Program-made: the position numbers and the translations under genes
Notes under the pieces: generated by a model
Told to the model about the DNA's origin: nothing
What the model saw: the letters and a program-made list of their open reading frames with translations, nothing else
Databases searched by the model: none
Part shown: in pieces, positions 1-5,739 of the stretch
Layout: each line of letters starts with the position of its first letter
Numbering within the stretch: position 1 is the first letter of the stretch
Assembly: GCA_050330055.1 (NCBI GenBank)
Contig: JBHJOF010000263.1
Span: 1 to 5,739 of the forward strand
Length of the DNA stretch: 5,739 bases
DNA from: JBHJOF01 sp050330055
GTDB taxonomy: Bacteria; Pseudomonadota; Alphaproteobacteria; Kiloniellales; JAKSDN01
Direction: 5' to 3'

Positions 1-1094
1 AGATCGGCGATACCGCAGACTCGGTGCGCCCCGGCGTCGAGGTCGAGGTGCGGCGCGAGCCGCTCGGCGTCATCGGCATCGTGACGCCCTGGAATTTTCC
101 GACCGCGATCCCAGCCTGGAAGATCGCGCCGGCGCTGGCCTACGGCAACTGCGTGGTCTTCAAGCCGGCCGAGCTGGTGCCGGGCAGCGCCTGGGCGCTG
201 GCCGAGATCATCAGCCGCAGCGGCCTGCCGGCCGGCGTCTTCAACCTGGTGATGGGCAGCGGCCGCGAGGCCGGCCAGGCGATCATCGATGCGCCCGAGG
301 TCGACGCCGTCACCTTCACCGGCTCGGTCGAGGTCGGCCGCCAGGTGGCCGGGCGGGCGGTGGCGCGCATGGCGCGAGTCCAGCTCGAGATGGGCGGCAA
401 GAACCCGCTGATCGTGCTCGACGATGCAGACCTGGAGGTCGCCGTGGGCGCCGCAATCAACGGCGCCTTCTTCGCCACTGGCCAGCGCTGCACCGCCAGC
501 TCGCGCCTGATCGTGACCGAAGGCGTGCACGACCGCTTCGTCTCGGCCATGCTCGAGCGCATGCAGGGCTTGAAGGTCGACCACGCGCTGAAGGAAGGCA
601 CCACCATCGGGCCGGTGGTGGATGAGCGGCAGCTGGAGCAGAACCTGTCCTATATCGAGATCGGCAAGCAGGAGGGCGCCAGGCTGGCGGCCGGCGGACA
701 GCTGCTCAACCGCGAGACCAAGGGTCACTACATGGCCCCTGCCCTCTTCACCGACACGCGCAACGACATGCGCATCTGCCGCGAGGAGATCTTCGGGCCG
801 ATCACGGCGGTGATCCGGGTGCGCGACTACGAGGAAGCGCTGGCCACCGCGAACGACACGGAGTTCGGCCTGACCGCCGGCATCGTCACCACCTCGCTGA
901 AGCACGCCAGTCACTTCAAGCGCAACGTCCAGGCCGGCACGGTCATGGTCAACCTGCCGACTGCCGGGACCGACTATCACGTGCCCTTCGGCGGCCGGAA
1001 GGCCTCGAGCTACGGCCCGCGCGAGCAGGGCAGCTACGCCCGCGAGTTCTACACCATCGTCAAGACCGCCTATACCAGTCCGGGCGCGCCGTGA
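1..1094 (+). CDS. NAD(P)+-dependent aldehyde dehydrogenase, KGSADH-like, 5'-partial
   Basis: This enzyme oxidises an aldehyde to its carboxylate in the cytoplasm with NAD(P)+. The reading frame is open from the window edge (first whole codon at base 3) to TGA at 1092-1094. Family members are about 480 residues, so roughly 115-120 N-terminal residues lie outside. The GTG at 24 is an internal valine codon, not the start. Numbering from that GTG, visible landmarks are TPWNFP (21-26, oxyanion Asn24), FKPAE (46-50, cofactor Lys47), FTGS (98-101), LEMGGKNP with general base Glu122, GQRC with nucleophile Cys156 (codon 489-491), EEIFGP (254-259) and PFGG (321-324). All catalytic residues are present, so the enzyme should be active. 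The RPGVEVEVRREPLG, GTDYHVPFGG and SYGPREQG stretches resemble the alpha-ketoglutaric semialdehyde (2,5-dioxovalerate) dehydrogenase group, which serves pentose, hexarate and hydroxyproline breakdown. The family is certain; the substrate is inferred, and a succinate-semialdehyde or other semialdehyde dehydrogenase is the alternative. It appears to be in an operon with the gene 31 bp downstream. Confidence 0.9.
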   Translation, partial: IGDTADSVRPGVEVEVRREPLGVIGIVTPWNFPTAIPAWKIAPALAYGNCVVFKPAELVPGSAWALAEIISRSGLPAGVFNLVMGSGREAGQAIIDAPEVDAVTFTGSVEVGRQVAGRAVARMARVQLEMGGKNPLIVLDDADLEVAVGAAINGAFFATGQRCTASSRLIVTEGVHDRFVSAMLERMQGLKVDHALKEGTTIGPVVDERQLEQNLSYIEIGKQEGARLAAGGQLLNRETKGHYMAPALFTDTRNDMRICREEIFGPITAVIRVRDYEEALATANDTEFGLTAGIVTTSLKHASHFKRNVQAGTVMVNLPTAGTDYHVPFGGRKASSYGPREQGSYAREFYTIVKTAYTSPGAP

Positions 1095-1112
1095 CCGTCA
1101 TGGCCGGGAACA

Positions 1113-1118
1113 GAGAGG
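1113..1118 (+). promoter_or_regulatory. ribosome binding site of the M19-family gene
   Basis: GAGAGG lies 7 nt before the ATG at 1126 in the 31-bp gap after the aldehyde dehydrogenase. It supports this ATG as the start. No promoter-like sequence fits in the gap, which argues for read-through from the upstream gene. Confidence 0.7.
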
Positions 1119-1125
1119 CGGCGCG

Positions 1126-2112
1126 ATGCTGGTGATCGACGGGCTGCAGTACTGCAACTGGTCGGACAGGATCTTCCGGGAGATGCGCGACGGTGGCGTC
1201 GGCGCGGTGCACGTCACCATCGCCTACTGGGAGGACTTCCGCGAGACCGTCGCGCGCATGATCGAATGGAATGGGCGCTTCGAGGAGTTCCACGACCTCA
1301 TCATGCCGGTGCGCAGCGCCGCCGACCTGCGCCGCGCCCAGCAAGAGGGCAAGACAGGCATCCTCTTCGGAGCGCAGAACTGCTCGCCCATGGAAGACGA
1401 CATCGGCCTGATCGCCGTGCTGCACGACCTCGGCCTGCGCTTCATGCAGCTCAGCTACAACAACCAAAGCCTACTGGCGACCGGCTGCTTCGAGGCGGAA
1501 GACTCGGGCATCACCCGCATGGGCCGCCAGGTGATCAAGGAGATGAACCACGTCGGCCTGGTGGTCGACATGTCGCACTCGGCCGAGCGCTCGACTTTGG
1601 AGGCGATCGCGCTTTCGGAGCGGCCGATCGCCATCACTCATGCCAATCCCTCGTCCTGGGCCCCGGCCCTGCGCAACAAGTCGGACCGGGTGCTGAAGGC
1701 GCTGGGCGAGAGCGGCGGCATGCTGGGCTTCAGCCTCTATCCGCACCACCTGAGGAGCAAGTCGGACTGCAGCCTGCAGTCCTTCTGCGAGATGGTGGCG
1801 CACACCGCCGAGCTGATGGGCATCGACCATGTCGGGCTCGGCTCCGACCTCTGCCAGGACCAGCCGGACCGGGTGGTCGAGTGGATGCGCAACGGCACCT
1901 GGACCAAGGCCAAGGACTACGGCGAGGGCAGCAAGAGCGCCGCCGGCTTCCCGTCCCAGCCCGCCTGGTTCGGCTCTAACAAGGACTTCGGGAATGTCGC
2001 CGAGGGCCTGCGCGCCGTCGGCTTCGCCGAGGACGACGTGCGCAAGATCATGGGCGGGAACTGGCTCGCCTTCTTCGAGCGCTCCTTTGGCCCGCAGGGC
2101 GCGGCGGCATGA
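1126..2112 (+). CDS. peptidase M19 / membrane dipeptidase family protein with altered metal site
   Basis: A 328-residue protein of the renal (membrane) dipeptidase family, COG2355, within the amidohydrolase superfamily. Despite the family name it has no signal peptide or membrane segment and should be cytoplasmic. Family landmarks are VVDMSH (147-151 region, His151), ITHANP (His172), GLGSD (Asp241) and the C-terminal MGGNWL (309-314). Classical M19 enzymes bind two zinc ions through an N-terminal HxD, a bridging Glu, and two His residues. Here the N-terminal motif reads DGLQY (5-9) where DGHND is expected, and the bridging Glu position reads GAQN (Gln84). By eye, three of five metal ligands are replaced while both His and the late Asp remain. 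From memory, the Pseudomonas homologue beside the dimethylglycine/betaine genes has a similar N-terminus, so this may mark a whole subfamily. A normal dipeptidase role is therefore doubtful; the protein may use one metal, a different substrate, or be a non-peptidase hydrolase. Its TGA overlaps the next gene's ATG (ATGA), implying translational coupling. The family is secure; the function is not. Confidence 0.85.
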   Translation: MLVIDGLQYCNWSDRIFREMRDGGVGAVHVTIAYWEDFRETVARMIEWNGRFEEFHDLIMPVRSAADLRRAQQEGKTGILFGAQNCSPMEDDIGLIAVLHDLGLRFMQLSYNNQSLLATGCFEAEDSGITRMGRQVIKEMNHVGLVVDMSHSAERSTLEAIALSERPIAITHANPSSWAPALRNKSDRVLKALGESGGMLGFSLYPHHLRSKSDCSLQSFCEMVAHTAELMGIDHVGLGSDLCQDQPDRVVEWMRNGTWTKAKDYGEGSKSAAGFPSQPAWFGSNKDFGNVAEGLRAVGFAEDDVRKIMGGNWLAFFERSFGPQGAAA

Positions 2113-3833
2113 CGGCGCCACTGGAGCTGCGGCCGCCCGAGACGGTGATGCGCCTCGAGCGCATGGGCAGCTTCTTCCAGACGCGCATCAGCTTCATGCG
2201 CTCGCTGCTGCGCCGCATCGTGCGCGAGGGCTGGCGGCTGGAGCGCGAGGTCATGGCGCTCGATACCGAGGGCTACGGCCACGCCATCTATGCCGTCACC
2301 ACACCAAAGGGTGTGGTGCGCCTGGTCGCCTTCAGCCACGCGCTGGCGCCGGAGGAGCGCAGCGATCGGGTCATCGCCGAGAAGTGGGACTCGACCTTCG
2401 CGCTCACCATCGCCGAGCCGACCGACGCAACCATCGAACGGCTGCGCGGCAACGTGCCGCTGCAAGAGGCCGGGCGTTGCAGCCCCAGCGAATACGTGCT
2501 GAGCCGCGCCAACAAGAGCGTGCGGCTGTTCGACTGCGTCGTGGACAGCCTGGCGGCTGGCTGTCAGCCGGACCCGGCGACGGTGGTCGAGGTCGGCTAC
2601 CTGATGCGCACCACCGCGGTCTACGGCAACGGCAAGTACGGCCTCTCCGACCTGGCGCACACCTTCGGCGGCGGACTCTTTGCGCGACCCTTCGAGGCCG
2701 AGCTCTTCACCGTCTACCTGATCCGCGAGTTCACCTTCGACCTGGTCGAGCACCTAGCGCGGGTCCGCGCACCGGCAACCGCCGTGCCGCTGTCGGCCGC
2801 GAGCAAGCGCAGGCTGGGCATCGGCAACGCGACCGGCCTCGGCATGGCGCCCTTCCTGATCGGCCACCCGCGCCTGATCCACCGCTGGATCCTGGCGCGC
2901 GAGACGGCGATCGCGCGGGTCCGCGCGCTGGAGCGCACAGAGCCGGCGCGACTCGCGCGCTTCCGCGCCCTGCTGGATCGCGCCATCCGCCACCTCGGCG
3001 AGTGGCGAACCGATGACTCCCGGCAGATGGGCCGCATCCTGACCCTGCGTCGCGAGCTGCCCGACTTCGCCGCCTGGGCGGCGGGCCAGGAGACGGCGCT
3101 GCTGCAGGCGACGGCGCCCTGGCGCCGCGTGCTCGACGAGGCCGGCAAGCGTCTCTCGGTCGAGGGCCAGGAACTGATCAACAGCCTGGTCCTGGAGCCG
3201 CACGGCGAGCTGGTCGACGACCTGGAGGACGGCCTGGCCGGCGATGAAAGCCTCGATCTCGATCCGGCCATGACGGTCGAGCGACTCAAGGGCCTCATCG
3301 AAGCGCGCTACGCCTGGGCGCTCGGCATCGACTACGAGGCGCCGGAGGCGCGGCACCTCTTCTGGTACGTCTCGGAGGAGAAGCTGGAGCCGCGCCTGGG
3401 CGAGCGCTTCAGCGAGCCCGGCGCCGACCGCGAGCTGCGCCTCGGCATCGGCCGGGAGGTCAAGCGCCTGCACGACGCGCTCGCCTCCGCCGCGCCCGAG
3501 ACGAACGTCGCGAAGTTCCTGCTGCAGTATCCGGAGCAGCGCCAGGCGACGCGCCGGGTCCAGGGCCTGGCCGCCTTCCCCTACGCCGAGGTGCAGGACA
3601 ACCTGCTGGGCAAGGAGACCATCGCGGTCGACCTGCTGCGCTGTAAGCTGTCGATGTTCGGCGCCATCAAGTTTGACCCCAAATCGGACCGCTGGACCCG
3701 CATCACCATGTATCAGGGCGCGCCCAGTTTCGAAGAGCTGGAGCAGGACAACGCCGACGCCATGACCGCAGATGATTGGGCCTTCCCGGTCTTCCTCGAG
3801 GTCGCGGAGGCCGGGCGGAGACGCAGCGCGTGA
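2109..3833 (+). CDS. uncharacterised 574-residue protein, no recognised domain
   Basis: I do not recognise a named domain. The ATG at 2109 overlaps the previous stop by 4 bp (ATGA). The upstream Shine-Dalgarno is weak, so coupling probably drives initiation; an in-frame ATG at 2148 is an alternative start. The protein looks soluble, with no signal peptide, clear membrane span or zinc-binding Cys cluster (Cys124, 143, 152 and 512 are scattered). An N-terminal part (about 15-110) is basic and mixed alpha/beta. A middle part (about 155-260) carries the striking glycine-rich stretches YGNGKYGLSDLAH (172-184), TFGGGLFARPFEAELF (185-200) and GIGNATGLGMAPFLIGHP (237-254). Arg/Leu-rich helices follow (about 258-350), then an acidic segment (364-386). 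The C-terminal region (about 395-565) is rich in Trp and Tyr, with HLFWYVSEEKLEPRLG, LLQYPEQRQATRRVQG and a closing TADDWAFPVFLEV. The glycine-rich centre could bind a ligand, but no standard P-loop or Rossmann motif is evident. Its place between a metabolic hydrolase homologue and a DUF3726 gene suggests a part in the same pathway. Confidence 0.8.
   Translation: MTAPLELRPPETVMRLERMGSFFQTRISFMRSLLRRIVREGWRLEREVMALDTEGYGHAIYAVTTPKGVVRLVAFSHALAPEERSDRVIAEKWDSTFALTIAEPTDATIERLRGNVPLQEAGRCSPSEYVLSRANKSVRLFDCVVDSLAAGCQPDPATVVEVGYLMRTTAVYGNGKYGLSDLAHTFGGGLFARPFEAELFTVYLIREFTFDLVEHLARVRAPATAVPLSAASKRRLGIGNATGLGMAPFLIGHPRLIHRWILARETAIARVRALERTEPARLARFRALLDRAIRHLGEWRTDDSRQMGRILTLRRELPDFAAWAAGQETALLQATAPWRRVLDEAGKRLSVEGQELINSLVLEPHGELVDDLEDGLAGDESLDLDPAMTVERLKGLIEARYAWALGIDYEAPEARHLFWYVSEEKLEPRLGERFSEPGADRELRLGIGREVKRLHDALASAAPETNVAKFLLQYPEQRQATRRVQGLAAFPYAEVQDNLLGKETIAVDLLRCKLSMFGAIKFDPKSDRWTRITMYQGAPSFEELEQDNADAMTADDWAFPVFLEVAEAGRRRSA
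2297..2318 (+). repeat. perfect 9-bp inverted repeat inside the unknown gene
   Basis: CACCACACC (2297-2305) and GGTGTGGTG (2310-2318) are exact reverse complements around a 4-nt AAAG loop. In the mRNA this would form a stable hairpin about 190 nt into the gene. It encodes residues near 63-70. It may be a coincidence of Thr and Val codon choice in GC-rich DNA; no function is shown. Confidence 0.5.
3817..3820 (+). promoter_or_regulatory. ribosome binding site fixing a GTG start at 3830
   Basis: GGAG lies 9 nt before the GTG at 3830, inside the end of the preceding gene. Together with the GTGA stop/start overlap it favours GTG 3830 over an in-frame ATG at 3776 as the start of the DUF3726-like gene. 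Confidence 0.65.
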
Positions 3834-4531
3834 TCGTCACACTGAACGAGGTCGAGCAGTGGTGCCTGCGCGCCCTGGCCGGCGCCGGCACGCCGGCCGG
3901 CATCGACGAGGACGCCGCCTGGTCGGCCGGCTGGCTGGTGGCACGCGGCTTCCCGGCGCTGGAGCTGCTGGTGGCCGCGCTCGATCGCTGCCCCGATGCA
4001 GCGGCGGCGGCGCGGGTATCAGGCACGGACGCACAGACCTTCGACGCGGGCAGCCGCTCGGCAATCTTTCTGGCGGGCGGGCTGATCGACAGCGCGGTGG
4101 CGGCCGCCGCGTCCGGCGCTGTGCCGGCAAGGATCAGCGTCGCGGCGTTGGCCGATCCCCTCTTCCTGCTGCCGATCGCCGAGCGCCACCGGCGGCGCGG
4201 CTGGTGCTTCCAGTTGCAGTGGCGTGGCGCCGCTGCAGGGCTCGACGGCAATGGCCCGCGCCTGCTGGGCGAGCCTTCCGCGTTCCTGTCCGCCATCGCC
4301 GTCGAGACTTCGATCGCCTGCGCCAGACAGCCGCTTGCTGATATGCATCTGCCAGTCACCCTGCGCCCGAGCGATCTGGACGACCGCTACGCCGCCACCC
4401 TGGACAAGGGCGTAGCCGTCGCCAATGAGACCTGGACCCGTCTCAAAACGCTCGGGATGCGCGCGCTGGTGCCGGCAAGCGAGGAGTCGCGCACGCGCGG
4501 CGCCGGCTCCGCGGCCAGCGACAACGAATAG
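3830..4531 (+). CDS. DUF3726-like protein of unknown function
   Basis: A 233-residue protein resembling the DUF3726 family, for which I know no established function. I recognise it mainly from its N-terminus, which begins MIVTLNEVE followed by an Ala-rich helical part with WSAGWLVARGFPALELL (31-47). The family typically opens with a SLNEIE-like motif, an Ala/Gly stretch and a 'W-L-A-x-x-G-L' helix. Later come IFLAGGLIDSAVA (79-91), DPLFLLPIAERH (109-120) and a hydrophilic tail (217-233) that looks disordered. No catalytic motif, signal peptide or strong membrane helix is visible. The GTG start at 3830 overlaps the preceding stop as GTGA, so translation is probably coupled. A longer frame from ATG 3776 would overlap the previous gene by 58 bp and add an Arg/Gly-rich extension absent from the recognised family start. 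Context points to an accessory or unrecognised catalytic role in the operon's pathway. Coding status is firm; the family name is moderately firm. Confidence 0.6.
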   Translation: MIVTLNEVEQWCLRALAGAGTPAGIDEDAAWSAGWLVARGFPALELLVAALDRCPDAAAAARVSGTDAQTFDAGSRSAIFLAGGLIDSAVAAAASGAVPARISVAALADPLFLLPIAERHRRRGWCFQLQWRGAAAGLDGNGPRLLGEPSAFLSAIAVETSIACARQPLADMHLPVTLRPSDLDDRYAATLDKGVAVANETWTRLKTLGMRALVPASEESRTRGAGSAASDNE

Positions 4532-4534
4532 CAG

Positions 4535-4540
4535 AAGGAG
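4535..4540 (+). promoter_or_regulatory. strong ribosome binding site for the GTG-started Ldh2 gene
   Basis: AAGGAG, the best Shine-Dalgarno in the window, lies 5 nt before the GTG at 4546 in a 14-bp gap. It supports the GTG start and suggests the reductase is translated independently and well, unlike the overlapping genes before it. Confidence 0.8.
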
Positions 4541-4545
4541 CTGCC

Positions 4546-5574
4546 GTGACATCCGAGACCGTGCCCCTGACCCTGGAGGAGATCGGCGCGCTGGCCCGCC
4601 GTGCCCTGATCGCCTGCGGCGCTTCGCCGGCCAACGCGGACTCGCAGCTGCGCAGCGTGGTCGACGCCGAGCGCGACGGCATCAAGAGTCACGGTCTGGC
4701 CTACGTGCCGATCTACTGCGAGCACCTGAAGTGTGGCAAGGTCAAGGGCGACGCCGTGCCGCAAGTGACCGCGTTCTCCGACGTCGCCTTCGCCTGCGAC
4801 GCCGGCGACGGCTTCGCCCTGCCGGCGATCGACGCGCTGTTCGAGCGGCTGATCCCCGCAGCCGGGCAGCACGGCGTGGCGGCCGGCACCATCCGCAAGT
4901 CCTACAACTGCGGCGTCCTGGGCCATCACGTCGAGCGGCTGGCGGAAGCCGGCCTGCTCGGCCTTGGCTTCACCAACGCGCCGGCCTCGATCGCGCCGAT
5001 CGGCGGCAAGCGGCCAGTGATCGGCACCAACCCCTTCGCGCTGGGCGTGCCGGCCAGCGGGCTTGGGGAAGCAGGCGGCGCCGCCTTCATCATCGACCAG
5101 TCGGCCAGCGTGATCGCCAAGAGCGAGATCGCGCTCAGGAAACGGCTCGGTGAGCCGATCCCCGAGGGCTGGGCGCTCGACGCCGAGGGCCGGGCGACCA
5201 CCGACCCGACCCTGGCGCTGGCTGGCAGCATGCTGCCGACCGGCGGCTACAAGGGCTTCGGCGTTGGCCTCATGACCGAGGTCTTCGCCGCCGCGCTCGC
5301 TGGCGCCACACTGGGCCTCGAGGCTTCGTCCTTCGCCACCAACGACGGCGGCCCACCGCGCACCGGCCAGGCCTTCATCGCCCTCGACCCGGCGCGCTTC
5401 TCCGGCGGCCAGTTCGGCCAGCGCATCGCGACGCTGTGCAGTGCCATCGAGGACCAGGAGGGCGCCCGCCTGCCCGGCAGCAAGCGCCGCGCCGCCCGCG
5501 CCCGCATCGAGGCCGAGGGAACGACGACGCCGAAGGAACTCTACGACCGCATTCTCGGCTATTGCGACGGCTAG
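4546..5574 (+). CDS. malate/L-lactate dehydrogenase (Ldh2, COG2055) family NAD(P)H oxidoreductase
   Basis: A 342-residue cytoplasmic oxidoreductase, of the usual length for this family, which is unrelated to classical Rossmann-fold malate dehydrogenases. Members interconvert 2-hydroxy acids and 2-keto acids, or reduce cyclic imines such as delta1-pyrroline-2-carboxylate and delta1-piperideine-2-carboxylate. Landmarks are AERDGIKSHGLAYVP (41-55) with the family Ser48-His49-Gly50, GHHVERLAEAGL (126-137), the cofactor-site segment IGTNPFALGVP (159-169), IIDQSASVIAKSEI (182-195) with conserved Asp184, PEGWALD...TTDP (206-221), GGYKGFGVGLMTEV (233-246), and PRTGQAFIALDP (271-282). The IDQSAS and LPxGGYKG style looks closer to the imine-reductase/hydroxyproline branch than to malate dehydrogenase, by eye only. 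With a semialdehyde dehydrogenase in the same operon, a role in amino-acid or hydroxyproline-type catabolism is a reasonable inference. Alternatives are a 2-keto-acid, ureidoglycolate or sulfolactate reductase. It appears to be the last gene of the operon. Confidence 0.9.
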   Translation: MTSETVPLTLEEIGALARRALIACGASPANADSQLRSVVDAERDGIKSHGLAYVPIYCEHLKCGKVKGDAVPQVTAFSDVAFACDAGDGFALPAIDALFERLIPAAGQHGVAAGTIRKSYNCGVLGHHVERLAEAGLLGLGFTNAPASIAPIGGKRPVIGTNPFALGVPASGLGEAGGAAFIIDQSASVIAKSEIALRKRLGEPIPEGWALDAEGRATTDPTLALAGSMLPTGGYKGFGVGLMTEVFAAALAGATLGLEASSFATNDGGPPRTGQAFIALDPARFSGGQFGQRIATLCSAIEDQEGARLPGSKRRAARARIEAEGTTTPKELYDRILGYCDG

Positions 5575-5658
5575 CGCGCTTACAGGCTGCCCATCTGCAA
5601 ACACCTCTCGCCAAGTCTGGAGGCAGCGGTGTCAGCGCCCAGTCATCACCCTCACCCT

Positions 5659-5678
5659 CCCATCGCTTGCGCGATGGG
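5659..5678 (+). other. perfect 8-bp hairpin, TTGC loop
   Basis: CCCATCGC and GCGATGGG flank a TTGC loop, about 85 nt after the last stop codon. It is the first stem of the repeat and may stabilise the 3' end of the operon mRNA. Confidence 0.6.
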
Positions 5679-5682
5679 CCCC

Positions 5683-5707
5683 TCCCTCTCCCCTCGAGGG
5701 AGAGGGA
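5683..5707 (+). terminator. possible transcription terminator: 10-bp GC-rich hairpin
   Basis: TCCCTCTCCC and GGGAGAGGGA pair perfectly around a CTCGA loop. Only TTT followed by GG comes after it, so the U-tract of a classical intrinsic terminator is poor. It could terminate weakly or serve as a 3' stability stem, and it is also an arm of the REP-like repeat. Confidence 0.4.
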
Positions 5708-5739
5708 TTTGGAGCGCGCCTGTTTGTTTCCCTCTCCCT

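Larger units (their letters stand above)
5637..5739 (+). repeat. REP-like CCCTCTCCC palindromic intergenic repeat
   Basis: This stretch contains short C-rich direct repeats (CACCCTC, CACCCTCCC), then two tight hairpins: an 8-bp stem 5659-5666/5671-5678 and a 10-bp stem 5683-5692/5698-5707. The arm TCCCTCTCCC at 5683 recurs at 5729-5738 at the window edge, so a second unit probably follows. Similar CCCTCACCC...GGGAGAGGG elements are scattered between genes in many high-GC proteobacteria as REP-like repeats. The true borders cannot be set from one copy. Confidence 0.6.

Noticed and set aside
24..26. GTG at 24 as the start of the aldehyde dehydrogenase
   Set aside because: The frame stays open to the window edge, and the sequence before it matches the interior of the family. 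About a quarter of the protein would otherwise be missing.
1060..1467. Minus-strand open frame (135 codons) across the aldehyde dehydrogenase/M19 junction
   Set aside because: It has no recognisable motif and overlaps two strongly supported + strand genes; the His/Val/Ala-rich product is typical of antisense shadows.
2544..2565. Inverted repeat GACAGCC/GGCTGTC inside the 574-residue gene
   Set aside because: A 7-bp stem with an 8-nt loop is expected by chance in GC-rich coding DNA, and it has no regulatory position.
1829..3016. Long + strand open frame (395 codons) overlapping the M19 and 574-residue genes
   Set aside because: The translation is Arg/Pro/Ala-rich with no motifs and runs across two well-supported genes in another frame.
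3776..3829. N-terminal extension of the DUF3726-like gene from ATG 3776
   Set aside because: It overlaps the upstream gene by 58 bp and adds Gly/Arg-rich residues before the family-like start. GTG 3830 has GGAG at good spacing and a GTGA overlap.
4387..5604. Long minus-strand open frame (405 codons) opposite the Ldh2 gene
   Set aside because: Its protein is an Ala/Gly/Arg-rich low-complexity product with no family resemblance. The + strand frame has clear Ldh2 motifs and a strong ribosome binding site, so this is a shadow of GC-rich coding.
5586..5627. Possible hairpin GCTGCC/GGCAGC just after the last gene
   Set aside because: The stem is 6 bp with a 30-nt loop and no T-tract; it is too weak to call a terminator.

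Overview
The window is very GC-rich and densely coded, all on the + strand. Codons end overwhelmingly in G or C, and many long open frames appear on both strands as shadows. This suggests a high-GC proteobacterium; an alphaproteobacterium of the Rhodospirillales/Rhizobiales/Rhodobacterales type is my best guess, from the gene families and their pairing. No RNA genes, insertion sequences, CRISPR arrays or phage genes are visible.

Layout: (1) bases 1-1094 hold the last three quarters of an NAD(P)+-dependent aldehyde dehydrogenase resembling alpha-ketoglutaric semialdehyde dehydrogenase, with its 5' end outside the window; (2) 1126-2112, a peptidase M19 / 'membrane dipeptidase' family protein whose first metal ligands appear to be replaced; (3) 2109-3833, a 574-residue protein I do not recognise; (4) 3830-4531, a DUF3726-like protein of unknown function; (5) 4546-5574, a malate/L-lactate dehydrogenase (Ldh2, COG2055) family NAD(P)H oxidoreductase; (6) 5575-5739, non-coding sequence with two strong hairpins of a CCCTCTCCC-type intergenic repeat.

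The genes look like one operon. The gaps are 31 bp, a 4-bp ATGA overlap, a 4-bp GTGA overlap and 14 bp. No promoter is visible inside, so transcription probably starts upstream of the window and ends at or near the hairpins after gene 5.

An aldehyde dehydrogenase, an imine/keto-acid reductase-type Ldh2 protein and an M19-fold hydrolase-like protein together suggest catabolism of an amino acid, betaine or hydroxyproline-like compound, with the aldehyde oxidised to a central dicarboxylate. That is inference; the substrate cannot be read from the sequence. The most interesting part is the translationally coupled trio in the middle: an M19 homologue with an altered metal site, an unknown 574-residue protein and a DUF3726 protein. 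It may be an undescribed catalytic module.
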